Counted from the stretch's first letter, positions 8,045-19,330 are shown. The stretch: 64,000 nucleotides of DNA from Geothermobacter ehrlichii (GCF_008124615.1 NZ_VNIB01000004.1:1-64000); one strand, 5' to 3'. Notes: generated from the letters alone by a model not told the origin. Numbers and translations: made by a program.

Positions 8045-8434
8045 TCAGCCCTCCTCCTCTGCCCACAGTGCCTCGATGCAGTCCATCTCCTCCTCACTGA
8101 AACCGAAATAGTGGGCGATTTCGTGCCACAGGGTTTCGCGCACCACCTGACGGACCGACAGCCCCGTGCAACGCGCCTCGTCCTCGATCGCCTCCTGATA
8201 GAGAAAGATCATGTCCGGACCGAGATCGATCTGGTCGTGCGTCCTAAGCGTCAGCGGCGTGCCGCGAAAATAGCCAAGCAGCTCGGCGGGATCGTCATAG
8301 CCGACTTCGGCCAGAGTTTCGGCATCGGCCCGGTCCTCGACCAGGATGACAAGGTTGAGCAGCCGCTCGGCATAGGGCGAAGGCAGGGCGGCAAGGGTCC
8401 GTTCCACCAGCCGTTCGAAATCCGCCCGCCTCAT
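8045..8434 (-). CDS. Small zincin-like metallopeptidase family protein
   Basis: A 129-residue protein of the minimal metallopeptidase family (DUF1025-like, MtfA/zincin fold). The zinc motif HEIAHYFGFSEEEM gives the HExxH pair and an acidic third ligand downstream. The upstream FYRG/DQIDLGPDMIFLYQ segment is typical of the family. No signal peptide; proteolytic activity and substrate are not established for most members. It is convergent with the receiver gene. Confidence 0.85.
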   Translation of the reverse strand: MRRADFERLVERTLAALPSPYAERLLNLVILVEDRADAETLAEVGYDDPAELLGYFRGTPLTLRTHDQIDLGPDMIFLYQEAIEDEARCTGLSVRQVVRETLWHEIAHYFGFSEEEMDCIEALWAEEEG

Positions 8435-8494
8435 CCGTCCATCCTTTCCATTCTGCCGTGAACCGACAGGGGAATCATGCTCTCTCGCCCCTCG

Positions 8495-9532
8495 TCAGCC
8501 GAAAACCCGGCTTTCCTGCTCCATCACCCGAATAAACGTCGTTCGCTTCGACAGCTCCCGCAGCGCCCCGGCCCCGACATAGGTGCAGGCCGAACGCAGA
8601 CCGCCGAGAATGTCAAGCACCGTCGACTCGATCGGACCGCGATAGGGCACTTCGACTACCTTCCCTTCGGATGAGCGGTAGTCGGCGACGCCGCCGGCGT
8701 ATTTTTCCATCGCCGTCGCCGAACTCATGCCGTAAAAGAGCTTGTACTGCCGGCCGCTGCGCTGCACCAGCTCGCCGCCGCTCTCGTCGTGACCGGCCAG
8801 CATGCCGCCAAGCATGACGAAATCGGCGCCGCCGCCAAAGGCCTTGGCGACATCGCCGGCGCAGGTGCAGCCGCCGTCGGAGATGATGCGTCCTCCCAGG
8901 CCATGGGCGGCGTCGGCGCATTCGATCACCGCCGAAAGTTGCGGATAGCCGACCCCGGTCTTCACCCGGGTGGTGCAGACCGAACCGGGACCGATGCCCA
9001 CCTTGACGATGTCAGCGCCGGTCAGCAGCAGCTCCTCGACCATCTCGCCGGTCACCACGTTGCCGGCGACGATGGTCCTGTCGGGATACTCCTGCCGCAC
9101 GCGGGCGACAAATTCGACAAAAGCCTCGGCGTAGCCGTTGGCAACATCGATGCAGATGAAATGTAGCTGCGGAAATTCCTGCAGAATGGAACGCAGCTGG
9201 GTGTAGTCCTCGTCCCGGGTGCCGGTGCTGACCATCACCCGCTCGCCGATCGCCTCGTCGCGGTCTTGCAGAAAGGCCCGCCAGGCGTCCAGGCCGTAGT
9301 GCTTGTGGATGGCGGTCAGCAGCCCGTGCCGGGCCAGCACCGTCGCCGCCTCGAAGGTGCCGACGGTGTCCATGTTGGAGGCGATGATGGGGACGCCCTT
9401 CCAGCGCCGCCGGCTGTGCAGAAAGGTGAATTCCCGCTCCAGGACCACCTCGGACCGGCTTTTCAGGGTCGAACGCTTGGGGCGGATGAGAACATCCTTG
9501 AATCCCAGCTTGACATCGGTTTCGACGCGCAT
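8495..9532 (-). CDS. guaC: GMP reductase
   Basis: A 345-residue TIM-barrel enzyme that deaminates GMP reductively to IMP with NADPH, returning guanine nucleotides to the adenine branch. The active-site loop [20 protein letters not shown] places the catalytic cysteine at residue 186, as in E. coli GuaC. ASNMDTVG and the substrate loop [14 protein letters not shown] are present. There is no CBS insert, which separates it from IMP dehydrogenase GuaB. Apparently monocistronic, with palindromic repeats in its upstream region. Confidence 0.93.
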   Translation of the reverse strand: MRVETDVKLGFKDVLIRPKRSTLKSRSEVVLEREFTFLHSRRRWKGVPIIASNMDTVGTFEAATVLARHGLLTAIHKHYGLDAWRAFLQDRDEAIGERVMVSTGTRDEDYTQLRSILQEFPQLHFICIDVANGYAEAFVEFVARVRQEYPDRTIVAGNVVTGEMVEELLLTGADIVKVGIGPGSVCTTRVKTGVGYPQLSAVIECADAAHGLGGRIISDGGCTCAGDVAKAFGGGADFVMLGGMLAGHDESGGELVQRSGRQYKLFYGMSSATAMEKYAGGVADYRSSEGKVVEVPYRGPIESTVLDILGGLRSACTYVGAGALRELSKRTTFIRVMEQESRVFG

Positions 9533-9595
9533 GGCAGCCTCTCCCTCTTTTTCGTTGCCGGCCTACCGCGGGAGGGACGGCCGGACATCCATTGC

Positions 9596-9761
9596 ACCTG
9601 AATCGGTCAGCTCATTACCAGTGGACAGCTCACCTCAATTGACCTGTCTGCGTTTCCCAAAAATCACCGGCGAACCTATGGGGTGCGCCTAAGATTTTTG
9701 AAAAACACATTCAGGCCAGGCACATGCACTCTCCAGCCGGTATGAATTCACTGATTCAGGT
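9596..9761. repeat. 165-bp palindromic repeat, copy A
   Basis: It begins ACCTGAATCGGTCAGCTCAT and ends ATGAATTCACTGATTCAGGT, near-perfect inverted ends. The interior is itself an imperfect palindrome centred on AAAAATCACCGG and AAGATTTTTG. It is one of four near full-length copies (A, B, D, E) in the window with the same 164-166 bp length. The size, inverted ends and absence of any ORF of its own suggest a small non-autonomous mobile element or REP-like structure. Confidence 0.8.
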
Positions 9762-9885
9762 TACAGTCTGAATTTTACCAGTTTTCGCAGCAAATGGCGG
9801 ATGTGCGCACCAAGAATTGCCTTATCCGCCGGCCGGGCATTTTCCGCTTGTATCTTGGGCTTTCTGCCGGTAGAAGTTGAATTGG
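9762..9885. other. Spacer between repeat copies A and B
   Basis: I see no ORF with a ribosome site, no strong terminator and no recognisable RNA here. Together with copies A and B it makes up most of the 545-base gene-free gap between guaC and the acyl-CoA synthetase gene. Confidence 0.6.
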
Positions 9886-10049
9886 ATCCGAATCCGTGAG
9901 CTCATCACCGACGGACAGGACAAGCCATCAACCTGCCTGAGCTTCTCAAAAATCACCGGCGAACCTTCGGGCACGCCCAGGATTTTTGAATACCCATTCA
10001 GGCCAGGCACTTGCACTCTCCATTCGGCATGATACTTGTGGATTCAGGT
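9886..10049. repeat. 165-bp palindromic repeat, copy B
   Basis: The left arm is slightly eroded (ATCCGAATCCGTGAGCTCAT) and the right arm ends GATTCAGGT. The internal inverted pair is AAAAATCACCGG / CAGGATTTTTG. The right end lies 28 bases before the start codon of the acyl-CoA synthetase gene, so the hairpin would be in or next to that gene's 5' untranslated region. Confidence 0.78.
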
Positions 10050-10077
10050 CAAAAGAACAACCTGTCGGAGCCGAACC

Positions 10078-11979
10078 ATGCCGCAGACCTTTCGCTACGA
10101 AACCCTCTTCCACGTCTTTCTCAACACCTGCGAGAAACACGCCGACCGCGCCGCCTTCATCTACCGGGCCGACGGCCAGGAATTTCAGGTCAGCTACCGC
10201 AAGTTCTTCGAGGACGTCCTGCTGCTGACCCGGGCTTTCGCCGAAAAACATATCCGTAAAGGCACACGGGTGCTGCTGCTATCGGACAACCGCTACGGCT
10301 GGATCGTAACCGACATGGCACTGATGGCCCTGGGAGCGGTCAGCGTGCCGCGCGGCAGCGAAGTCCCCAGTCAGGAACTCGATTTCATCATGCGCCATTC
10401 CGGCTGCGAATTTTTGATCTGCGAAACCGACGAACTGCTCAAGAAGCATCAGGAAGTCATCGACCAGCTCCCGGATCTGAAGATCCGCTTCATCATCGCC
10501 TCGGAAAAGCGCCACAAGTTTCTGCGGCCGGTCTACGCCTACCAGGACCTGCTCGAGGACCGCACCATCACCGACGAGGATGTCGCCTGGTTCAAAGGGC
10601 TGGCCGACCAGCTTGGCCGTGACGACCTGGTGACCCTGGTCTACACCTCGGGCACTACCGGCACCCCCAAGGGAGTGCAGCTGCTGCACCGCAACCTGCT
10701 CTACCAGGTCGAGGAGTTGCCGAAGCTGATCAATCTCACCCACGAGGACCGCTGGCTGTCGATTCTACCCACCTGGCACATCTTTGAACGGGCGGTCGAG
10801 TACATCGCCATTGCCGCCGGCAGCTGTACCGTCTACTCGTCGCTGAAGACCTTCTCCGACGATTTGACCCGCTACCGGCCAACTCTGGTCGCCTCGGTGC
10901 CGCGGCTGTGGGAATCCCTCTACACCAAGGTCAACAACGCCCTGGAAAAACAGAGCCCGAGCAAAGCGCGCCTGTTCCTGGGACTGGTCGCCGTATCGGC
11001 CCGCTACCGCCGCTGCGCCCGTGAATTACGCGGCCACCTGCCGCGCTTTGCGCCGGTGCCCCTTCCGGTGCGCATCTGGCGCAAGCTGGCGGCCCTCGGC
11101 AACTGCGCACTGCTCTGGCCCCTCTACCGCCTGGCCCAGCGCAAGCTGAGCCTGGTGCAGGAAAAATTCGGCGGCCGGCTGCGCATCGCCATCAGTGGCG
11201 GCGGTGCCCTCCCTCCGTATCTCGACCAATGGCTCGACGCCATCGGCATCCGCATCGCCAACGCCTACGGCATGACCGAATGCGCACCGGGGATCGCCGG
11301 CCGCGGCCTGCATTGCGAAATCTTCGGTACCCTGGGGCCGCCCTTCCCGGGCACCGAAATCCGCATCGTCGACGAGGATGGAAACGAAGTTCCGCCCGGC
11401 CGGGAAGGCGAGGTGCAGGTGCGCGGGCCGCAGGTGATGCCGGGCTACTACAACAACGACGAGGAAAACCGCAAGTCCTTCACCGAGGACGGCTTCTTCA
11501 ACACCGGCGACCTGGGCAAGCTGACCCTGGGCGGCGAGCTGGTGCTGACCGGCCGCTCCAAGGAGATCATCGTTCTGGCCAGCGGCGAGAACATCGACCC
11601 GACCAACATCGAGGCGACCATCACCATGCTCCCCTTCGTCAGTGACGCGGTGCTGGTCGGACAGGATCAGAAGGGGCTGGGCGCCTTGATCGTTCCCGAC
11701 CGGGAAAAACTGAAGGAGTTCGTCGCCAGCAAGATTTCCAAAGTACTGAGCGAAACCGAGGATTTTCTGCACGACAAGCGGGTGGTCGAGCGCATCCGGC
11801 AGGAGATCAACCGCCTGCTGCAGCCGAAAAGAGGCTTCAAGCCCTACGAAAAGCTGCGCAACATCAGTTTTCTCGAGGATGAATTCAAGGTCGGCGAAGA
11901 GCTGACCAACACCCTGAAAAAGAAACGCCACGTCATCGAGCGCAAGTACCAGGACCTGGTCAAACGCCTGCTGAAATGA
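10078..11979 (+). CDS. Long-chain acyl-CoA synthetase (AMP-forming)
   Basis: A 633-residue ANL-superfamily enzyme activating fatty acids to acyl-CoA through an acyl-adenylate. The P-loop VYTSGTTGTPKGVQ, the A5 region NAYGMTECAPG, and FFNTGDLGKL with downstream GRSKEIIVLASGENIDP are present. The length and middle region (helical insertion after PRLWESLYTKV) match the FAA1/FadD15-like long-chain group. ATG 10078 sits just downstream of repeat copy B. Likely used to activate exogenous or recycled fatty acids. Confidence 0.92.
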   Translation: MPQTFRYETLFHVFLNTCEKHADRAAFIYRADGQEFQVSYRKFFEDVLLLTRAFAEKHIRKGTRVLLLSDNRYGWIVTDMALMALGAVSVPRGSEVPSQELDFIMRHSGCEFLICETDELLKKHQEVIDQLPDLKIRFIIASEKRHKFLRPVYAYQDLLEDRTITDEDVAWFKGLADQLGRDDLVTLVYTSGTTGTPKGVQLLHRNLLYQVEELPKLINLTHEDRWLSILPTWHIFERAVEYIAIAAGSCTVYSSLKTFSDDLTRYRPTLVASVPRLWESLYTKVNNALEKQSPSKARLFLGLVAVSARYRRCARELRGHLPRFAPVPLPVRIWRKLAALGNCALLWPLYRLAQRKLSLVQEKFGGRLRIAISGGGALPPYLDQWLDAIGIRIANAYGMTECAPGIAGRGLHCEIFGTLGPPFPGTEIRIVDEDGNEVPPGREGEVQVRGPQVMPGYYNNDEENRKSFTEDGFFNTGDLGKLTLGGELVLTGRSKEIIVLASGENIDPTNIEATITMLPFVSDAVLVGQDQKGLGALIVPDREKLKEFVASKISKVLSETEDFLHDKRVVERIRQEINRLLQPKRGFKPYEKLRNISFLEDEFKVGEELTNTLKKKRHVIERKYQDLVKRLLK

Positions 11980-12037
11980 ATCCGGGGCGGGGCCGGAAAA
12001 GACCTGTCCGGCCGTGCAACAGGACTGCGCTCCCTGT

Positions 12038-12043
12038 TATAAT
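12038..12043 (+). promoter_or_regulatory. -10 element before the 61-residue gene
   Basis: A perfect TATAAT lies at 12038-12043, giving a start near 12050. The -35 region (TGCAAC around 12015) is a poor match, so an activator or an extended element may compensate. It suggests that the small gene at 12096 has its own promoter, separate from the acyl-CoA synthetase gene. Confidence 0.45.
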
Positions 12044-12095
12044 AGGAGTAGACACTGGTCCGGCCTGTATTTACCGGACGGAAAGGAGGACATCC

Positions 12096-12281
12096 ATGGA
12101 TGTCTACACCTATGAGCACATTTGCGAAAGCCTGAAGTCGGGCAAGCGTCCGATGGTGATGAACACCGAGACTGGGGACAAGGGCGAGGTCTACCTCTGC
12201 GGCCACGGCTACTTCAACGTGCACGTCGGCGACGGCTCAGAAGTCTGGCCGAGCCATGACTGCAAGCAGCTCGAGGACTGA
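12096..12281 (+). CDS. Small conserved-looking protein of unknown function
   Basis: A 61-residue acidic soluble protein, start supported by GGAGGA six bases upstream. It reads as a compact beta-rich domain: VMNTETGDKGEVYLCGHGYFNVHVG, ending SHDCKQLED. Two cysteines and two histidines could bind metal, but there is no clear motif. It has its own probable promoter and a strong terminator directly after it, so it is an independent, probably well expressed unit. I do not recognise the family. Confidence 0.75.
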   Translation: MDVYTYEHICESLKSGKRPMVMNTETGDKGEVYLCGHGYFNVHVGDGSEVWPSHDCKQLED

Positions 12282-12306
12282 CAGTCCCGAATCCTGCTTC
12301 ATCCAG

Positions 12307-12336
12307 CCCCCGCATCGAACCGATGCGGGGTTTTTT
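12307..12336 (+). terminator. Rho-independent terminator of the 61-residue gene
   Basis: CCCCGCATCG, loop AAC, CGATGCGGGG (12308-12330) followed by TTTTTT. It is a strong, compact terminator. Confidence 0.9.
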
Positions 12337-12337
12337 C

Positions 12338-12385
12338 ACCTGAATCCGTGAGCTCATGCTGGATGGAGAGCGCACAGATTCAGGT
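12338..12385. repeat. Short 48-bp copy C of the palindromic repeat
   Basis: ACCTGAATCCGTGAGCTCAT is followed by GCTGGATGGAGAGCGCAC and AGATTCAGGT. Both outer arms are kept and the middle 117 bases are missing, as expected from a deletion between internal repeats. It is wedged between the terminator at 12307 and the stop codon of the next gene. Confidence 0.75.
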
Positions 12386-12386
12386 A

Positions 12387-13493
12387 TCAGCGGGACGACG
12401 CCACCAGCTGGTCGATCTGGTCGAAATCGAGCCGCATCTCGGCCAGTTCGCGCAGCAGGTCGAGTTTTTCCGTATCCTCGGGCGTCAGCTTGGAGACGTC
12501 GTCGGTGATCAGCTGGTAGAGCTCGGCGGTGGTGGTTCGGGTGGTGCGAAAGTAGGGGATGCCGCTGCGGTCGAGGATGAGCTGGGTGATGCGGTCGACC
12601 GGCTGCCGGCCGGGGATGACCAACCCGACGATCTTTTCCCGGTATTCGGGAATGGTGTAGAGATTGGCGATGGTCACCAGCAGTTCGTCGCGGCTGCTGG
12701 TGACGATGAGCAGGGAATCCTTCCTGAGCAGCTCGGCCACCCGGTGGGTCGAGGCGGCGCCGATCTGCACGTGGTGAATGATGCGCCCCAGATCGTCGTG
12801 GCAGCCGTGCAGCGGCAGGTCGAGCACCTTGGCGATGCGCCGCAAGGTCGGGTTGGCCAGAATCGGTTGGTAGTTGAAGCCGCCCAGCACCTGCAGCGGG
12901 ACGTCGCTGAAGGCGCGGCGCAGGTAGTCGAGGGTGCGCTCCCGCTTTTCCGCCACCAGCTTGTTGACCAGAATCGCCCGCACCGCGACCCCTTCCTTTT
13001 CGAACAGGGCACTCTGGGCCGCCACCCCGTCGACCACGTTGCCGACACCGCCGCCGGTCACCATCAGCACCGAAGCGCCGAGCATTGCAGCGATGCGGGC
13101 GTTGGACAGGCCGAGCACCGAACCGACGCCGGGATGCCCCGAGCCCTCGATCACCAGAAAATCACAGTCCCGGTCAAGCACCTCGAAAGCCTGCAGCAGC
13201 CGCTCGCGCAGCATGGCGGTGGAAACCCGACCGTCGATGACATCCCGCGTCATGCCCGGCGGCACCACCACCGGCGACAGGTAGCGCAAATGCGCCTCCA
13301 TACCGAAGACCCCGGCCATCAGGGCGGCATCCTTGTCGACGACAATCCCGCCGACATCAGTGGGCTTGGGCCCGAGCGGCTTGATAAAACCGACCCGGGC
13401 GTATTTTTTGCGCGCCAGATGCAACAGCGACAGGCAGACCGTGGTCTTGCCGATGTTCTGGCCGGTGGCGGCGACGAAAATCCTGCGGGCCAT
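12387..13493 (-). CDS. P-loop ATPase with DRTGG domain (CobQ / Pta N-terminal type)
   Basis: A 368-residue protein whose N-terminus (FVAATGQNIGKTTVCLSLL) is a dethiobiotin-synthetase/CobQ-type P-loop, with SPVVVPPGMTRDVI and VIEGSGHPGVGSV matching this class. The C-terminal part corresponds to the DRTGG domain found between the P-loop and catalytic parts of long phosphotransacetylases. No phosphotransacetylase catalytic domain follows, so a regulatory or sensing role is likelier than acetyl transfer. The ATG at 13493 starts the P-loop domain. Repeat copies flank the gene on both sides. Confidence 0.8.
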   Translation of the reverse strand: MARRIFVAATGQNIGKTTVCLSLLHLARKKYARVGFIKPLGPKPTDVGGIVVDKDAALMAGVFGMEAHLRYLSPVVVPPGMTRDVIDGRVSTAMLRERLLQAFEVLDRDCDFLVIEGSGHPGVGSVLGLSNARIAAMLGASVLMVTGGGVGNVVDGVAAQSALFEKEGVAVRAILVNKLVAEKRERTLDYLRRAFSDVPLQVLGGFNYQPILANPTLRRIAKVLDLPLHGCHDDLGRIIHHVQIGAASTHRVAELLRKDSLLIVTSSRDELLVTIANLYTIPEYREKIVGLVIPGRQPVDRITQLILDRSGIPYFRTTRTTTAELYQLITDDVSKLTPEDTEKLDLLRELAEMRLDFDQIDQLVASSR

Positions 13494-13525
13494 GAGCCAA
13501 CCTCTCCTGGGGTGGGGGAGTTGCA

Positions 13526-13690
13526 ACCTGAATCAGTGAGTTCATGCAGGATAGAGAGTGCACGTGCCTGGCCTGAATGGGTTTTCCAAAAATCTGAGGC
13601 GCACCCATAGGTTCGCCGGCGATTTTTGGAGAACGCAGGCAGGCCAGTTGATGTGTGCCATCTGCCGGCAATGAGCTCACTGATTCAGGT
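13526..13690. repeat. 165-bp palindromic repeat, copy D
   Basis: It starts ACCTGAATCAGTGAGTTCAT and ends ATGAGCTCACTGATTCAGGT. Internal arms CCAAAAATC and GATTTTTGG flank a GGCGCACCCATAGGTTCGCC core, and outer internal segments GTGCCTGGCCTG and CAGGCAGGCCAG also pair. The whole element could fold into one long hairpin. It sits between two divergently transcribed genes. Confidence 0.82.
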
Positions 13691-13778
13691 GCAGAATACC
13701 ACAGTTCGCCGGCCGCTTCAGACAAGAAGGGCCGCGCCCCTTTGCAGACGGCCTCTTCTCTGGCATAATCCGCCAGCC

Positions 13779-15638
<1,860 letters not shown>

Positions 15639-15705
15639 GAATTTTCAGCCGTGGATGAACACGGAAAGAGCCCTTGAACCTTTTAATCCACAGGAGTCAT
15701 ACCCC

Positions 15706-16899
15706 ATGGGCATTCTCGCCAATACCGTCAGTCTCTGCCAGTTTCGCGTCGTCGGCGAAAAGCCGTCCGGCGACCTGTTCGACTGGGCCGGCGAACGGCT
15801 GGCCGCCAACCGCTTTCAGTCGATCGACCGGGGAAGCGAAGAGCTCTCCGTCGGCTGGGTGCAGCTGGACGACCCGCAGCAGGCCGGTTTTGAACGTCCG
15901 AACAGCTATCGCCGCGACCACTGGCTCTGCTTTTCGCTGCGCCGCGACCAGCGCAAGGTTCCCGCCCGCCTGCTCAAGGAACACTACGAGCGGGCCGAAG
16001 CCGAATTCCTGCAGAACAATCCGGGCCTGAAGCGGGTGCCGAAGCAGAAAAAAGAAGAACTGCGCGAGGCGGTGAAGGCCTCCCTGCTCGCCCGCACCCT
16101 GCCGACACCGGCGGTCTACGATGCCGTCTGGGACACCGAAAGCGGACTGGTCAGCTTCACCAGCCTGGGAAGCAAACAGATCGAACTCTTCTGCGACCTG
16201 TTCAAGCAAACCTTCGAAGGGCTGCGACTGGTCGCCTTTCATCCCTACGCCCGCGCCGGCGCCGTGATTCCCGACCAACTTCGGCCGGCCCTGGAGACGG
16301 CCAACCGGGCGGAAACCGATACCGTCTCCGACCTGATGGAAAAGAACGCCTGGCTGGGCGAGGATTTTCTGCTCTGGCTGCTCGACCAGACCCTGCACGC
16401 CAGCGGCGAGTTCGCCGTCAGCCGGCCCGGCCCGGCGGTCGAAGGAGAAGGGTTCGTCGCCTACCTCAACGACCGGCTTGTGATCAGCGGCGCCTCGGAA
16501 AGCGGCGTGCAGAAGCTGGTTCTTTCCGGACCGCAGGACCGGTTCAGCGAAGCCTGTACCGCCCTGCTGGCGGGAAAGACCCTGCAGGAGGCGGTCATCT
16601 ACCTGGAGAAAGGCGAAGACGTCTGGAAGCTCAGCCTCAAGGCGCCCGCCTTCCATTTCGCCGGTCTGCGCGCTCCAGGGGTGCAGCTGGAAAAGGACGA
16701 CCTGACCGACCCCGACCTCGAGCGCGAGGCCCTCTTCTTTGAGCGCATGCACCTGCTGCAGAGCGGCCTGCAGCTCTTTGACAGCCTGCTGGCGCATTTT
16801 CTCGAGCAGCGCCTCGCCCCCGAATGGCCGGAGAGCCAGAAGGCGATCATGCAGCGGCTGCAGCAGGCGAACGAGCCGGCATCGCGCCAACCGCACTAG
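15706..16899 (+). CDS. rdgC: RdgC-like recombination-associated protein
   Basis: A 397-residue soluble protein. The N-terminal pattern (ANTVSLCQFRVVGE, later VGWVQLDDP and FSLRRDQRKVPARLLKEHY) follows RdgC, a DNA-binding ring protein that limits RecA activity. The protein is longer than E. coli RdgC (about 300 residues), mainly in the C-terminal half, so its exact role may differ. ATG 15706 has CAGGAG upstream. It directly follows uup on the same strand and probably shares its transcript. Confidence 0.72.
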   Translation: MGILANTVSLCQFRVVGEKPSGDLFDWAGERLAANRFQSIDRGSEELSVGWVQLDDPQQAGFERPNSYRRDHWLCFSLRRDQRKVPARLLKEHYERAEAEFLQNNPGLKRVPKQKKEELREAVKASLLARTLPTPAVYDAVWDTESGLVSFTSLGSKQIELFCDLFKQTFEGLRLVAFHPYARAGAVIPDQLRPALETANRAETDTVSDLMEKNAWLGEDFLLWLLDQTLHASGEFAVSRPGPAVEGEGFVAYLNDRLVISGASESGVQKLVLSGPQDRFSEACTALLAGKTLQEAVIYLEKGEDVWKLSLKAPAFHFAGLRAPGVQLEKDDLTDPDLEREALFFERMHLLQSGLQLFDSLLAHFLEQRLAPEWPESQKAIMQRLQQANEPASRQPH

Positions 16900-16973
16900 T
16901 TTTTTCAACTTCCGGCTAAAGCGGCCTGCCGCCAGCGTCGAAAAGAAAAGCAGGACCCTGACAGGGAGGGCGC

Positions 16974-17126
16974 ATGAGCCACCTGAAGGACATCTGCAAA
17001 CTGCTGGTCATCCTGGCGGTGCTGGCGGCCATCTTCTTCGGTATCTACAGGGTGGTGAAAAGCCAGGAGACCGCCAACCGCACCAAATACCGCCATCCCA
17101 TCCACCAGGTCGGCGGCCAGTGGTGA
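16974..17126 (+). CDS. Small single-pass membrane protein
   Basis: A 50-residue peptide, MSHLKDICKLLVILAVLAAI followed by FFGIYRVVKS and a polar tail ending HQVGGQW. Residues 8-26 form one hydrophobic helix; positive residues after it suggest N-out/C-in or a cytosolic tail. GGGAGGG lies four bases before the ATG. It follows the rdgC-like gene by 74 bases on the same strand. Family not recognised. Confidence 0.65.
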   Translation: MSHLKDICKLLVILAVLAAIFFGIYRVVKSQETANRTKYRHPIHQVGGQW

Positions 17127-17202
17127 CAGAACCGCTGCCGCCGGCTGGGCCTCTTCTTCATCCGGCAGCCGGCACGCACCGGCCGAAGCTCGCAGCGACA
17201 GG

Positions 17203-18435
17203 TCAGCCGACTGTCTTCCTGGCCGCCGGCAAAAGCCGGCAGAGAACCATCGCCAGCCCGGTCAGACCGGCCGAAGCGAGGTAGGCCGGCGCAAAAGATC
17301 CCAGATGGTCGGCCAGGACGCCTGCGCTGCCGGGACCGACCGTCTGCCCGGCGGCAAAGAAGAAGGTCACCAGCGAAAAGACCTTCGCCGCCCGCTGCAG
17401 TCCGAAATAGTCCCCCACCGCCGCCGCCATGATGGTCGGAATGGCAAAGGCCGCCAGACCATAGAGCAGAACGGAAAGAAAGAGCGCCGGCGTGCCGAGA
17501 CCGCTGCCTGCCAGCAGGTAGGCGCAGCTCTGGACGAGAAAGACCGCCGCCAGTCCTGCCCGCCGGCCGATCCGGTCGGAAAGAACGCCGAACAGAATGC
17601 CGGAAAAGATGCTGAGCAGCCCGACCCACGACCAGAAAAATCCCGCCTTCGTTTCGCTCAGTCCGTATTCCTCCACCATACTGCTGACGATGAAGGTGCC
17701 GTAGACCATGTAGGTGGCACCGAAGACCAGGTAGAGCCCTCCCAGCTTCAGCAGCAGCAGGCCACCGCCGGCCTTTTCAGCCGCCGGTCGGCCCGCACCA
17801 GCGGGCTCGGGGCGCCCTACCGGCTCCAGTCCCAGTTCTGACGGTGTGTTGCGCAACAGCCAGGCGGCCAGTAGCGCGATCAGGGCGGCGATCCCGCCGA
17901 GAACCAGCCACCCCACCCGCCATCCGGCGGCGCCGAAGGCCCGGTTGAGCAGAGGAACCAGAAACCCGGTCAGGATGATGGCCGAACCGTTGCCGGCGAT
18001 CATCAGCCCGGCCGCGCGACCACGGTGTGATCGGCGGAACCAGTGCGAAACCAGCACCATGGCCGGAATGTTGGCCAGTCCGCTGCCGAATCCGACCAGG
18101 GCGTAAAGGCAGAGAATCACCGCGAAATCACGACTCGCGCCCACGGCCAGCATGCAGGCGGCGATGAGCGCCAGGCCGGCGGTAATGGTGATCCGGGGAC
18201 GGAACTGATGCAGAAGCCTGGGGACCAGGGCGACGGACACCAGGTAACCGACAAAATTGCCGGTACTGATCAACCCCATGCGGTCATAGCCGAAACCGAG
18301 ATCGGCCCGCATGCCCGGCAGCAGCATGCCGTAGGCGAAACGGGCCAGACCGAGACAGGCGAAAAGCGTGAGATAGCCGGCCAGAACGATGGTCCAGCCG
18401 TAATGGGCTGAAAAACGCGGTGTTCGGCGTGACAT
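17203..18435 (-). CDS. Major facilitator superfamily transporter (YbfB/YjiJ type)
   Basis: A 410-residue inner-membrane carrier with twelve predicted helices and a central cytoplasmic loop near residue 200 (GLEPVGRPEPAGAGRPAAEK). GYLTLFACLGLARFAYGMLLPGM resembles the YbfB/YjiJ family, and GVLSDRIGRRAG is the loop 8-9 version of the MFS motif A. Substrate unknown. It is convergent with the upstream small membrane gene and divergent from the DjlA-like gene. Confidence 0.85.
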   Translation of the reverse strand: MSRRTPRFSAHYGWTIVLAGYLTLFACLGLARFAYGMLLPGMRADLGFGYDRMGLISTGNFVGYLVSVALVPRLLHQFRPRITITAGLALIAACMLAVGASRDFAVILCLYALVGFGSGLANIPAMVLVSHWFRRSHRGRAAGLMIAGNGSAIILTGFLVPLLNRAFGAAGWRVGWLVLGGIAALIALLAAWLLRNTPSELGLEPVGRPEPAGAGRPAAEKAGGGLLLLKLGGLYLVFGATYMVYGTFIVSSMVEEYGLSETKAGFFWSWVGLLSIFSGILFGVLSDRIGRRAGLAAVFLVQSCAYLLAGSGLGTPALFLSVLLYGLAAFAIPTIMAAAVGDYFGLQRAAKVFSLVTFFFAAGQTVGPGSAGVLADHLGSFAPAYLASAGLTGLAMVLCRLLPAARKTVG

Positions 18436-18542
18436 GCTAGACCTCCTCGCTGGGCACACCGGCATCCTAGCACGCTTTTCGCAGCGGCTCCAGCGTGCTA
18501 TAAAAGGCCTTTCGTCAATTCCGAACGGGGAGGACAGGAAAC

Positions 18543-19319
18543 ATGGGCTGGCTGGGAACCATCATCGGCAGCGGCATCGGCGCCGTAGTCGCCGGGCCGT
18601 TCGGCGCCATCATCGGTGCCGCCATCGGCGCTTCCATGAGCAACAGAAACCAGACGCCGCAGATTGAAGACAGTCAGCGCGGCGACTACGATCAAGCCCG
18701 GCAGCAGATGCTATTCTTCACCGCCGCCTTCTCCATGGTCGGCAAGCTGGCCAAGGCCGACGGCCGGGTCTGCGAAGACGAGATCGCCGCCATCCGCCGG
18801 GTAGCCAACGAGGTGATGGGACTGGACGACGCCACTCGCCGCTTCGCCATCGAGGTGATGAACCAGAGCAAGCACAGCCCGCAAAGCTTCGGCGACTATG
18901 CCCGCCAGTTCGGCGAGCTCTTCTGGCAGCAGCCGGAGATGTGCCGGTTCATGATGCAGTTTCTGTTTGAGGTCGCCATGGCCGACGGCCGGCTGCACCC
19001 GGAAGAGGAGCGCATGCTGCTCGAGGCCAAGGCCGCCTTCCGACTGTCCGACGCCGTCTACCAATCCCTTTACCAGCGCCATGTCGGCCACCAGGCGGTC
19101 AGTGAACTCGGACTGGCCGCCCACTACGAAGTGCTGGGCGTCTCCCCCGACATCAGCGACAGCGAACTGAAAAAGATCTACCGGCAGAAGGTCGCCGAAT
19201 ACCATCCCGACCGCATCGCCGGCAAGGGATTGCCGTCGGAATTCATCAAGTTCGCCAACGACCGGCTGGCCGAGATCAACACCGCCTACGAGGCCATCCG
19301 CAAGGCGCGGGGGATCTGA
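18543..19319 (+). CDS. DjlA-like TerB/J-domain co-chaperone
   Basis: A 258-residue protein with three parts. Residues 1-33 are a glycine-zipper membrane helix (GSGIGAVVAGPFGAIIGAAI). The middle TerB-like domain includes KLAKADGRVCEDEIAAIRRV and EVAMADGRLHPEEERML. A C-terminal J domain from about residue 190 carries the DnaK-stimulating motif in EYHPDRIAGKG. This is the arrangement of DjlA, an inner-membrane DnaK partner linked to envelope stress. The gene is followed by the asd leader region. Confidence 0.88.
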   Translation: MGWLGTIIGSGIGAVVAGPFGAIIGAAIGASMSNRNQTPQIEDSQRGDYDQARQQMLFFTAAFSMVGKLAKADGRVCEDEIAAIRRVANEVMGLDDATRRFAIEVMNQSKHSPQSFGDYARQFGELFWQQPEMCRFMMQFLFEVAMADGRLHPEEERMLLEAKAAFRLSDAVYQSLYQRHVGHQAVSELGLAAHYEVLGVSPDISDSELKKIYRQKVAEYHPDRIAGKGLPSEFIKFANDRLAEINTAYEAIRKARGI

Positions 19320-19330
19320 CCGATAAGGGC

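Noticed and set aside
9596-13690. CRISPR array
   Set aside because: Repeats are 165 bp, palindromic, irregularly spaced and partly truncated; there are no unique spacers of constant size and no cas genes.
13533-13725. Small ORFs with PESVSS peptides near 9.6, 12.4 and 13.6 kb
   Set aside because: They are readings through the palindromic repeat arms in genes' upstream regions, without starts of their own.
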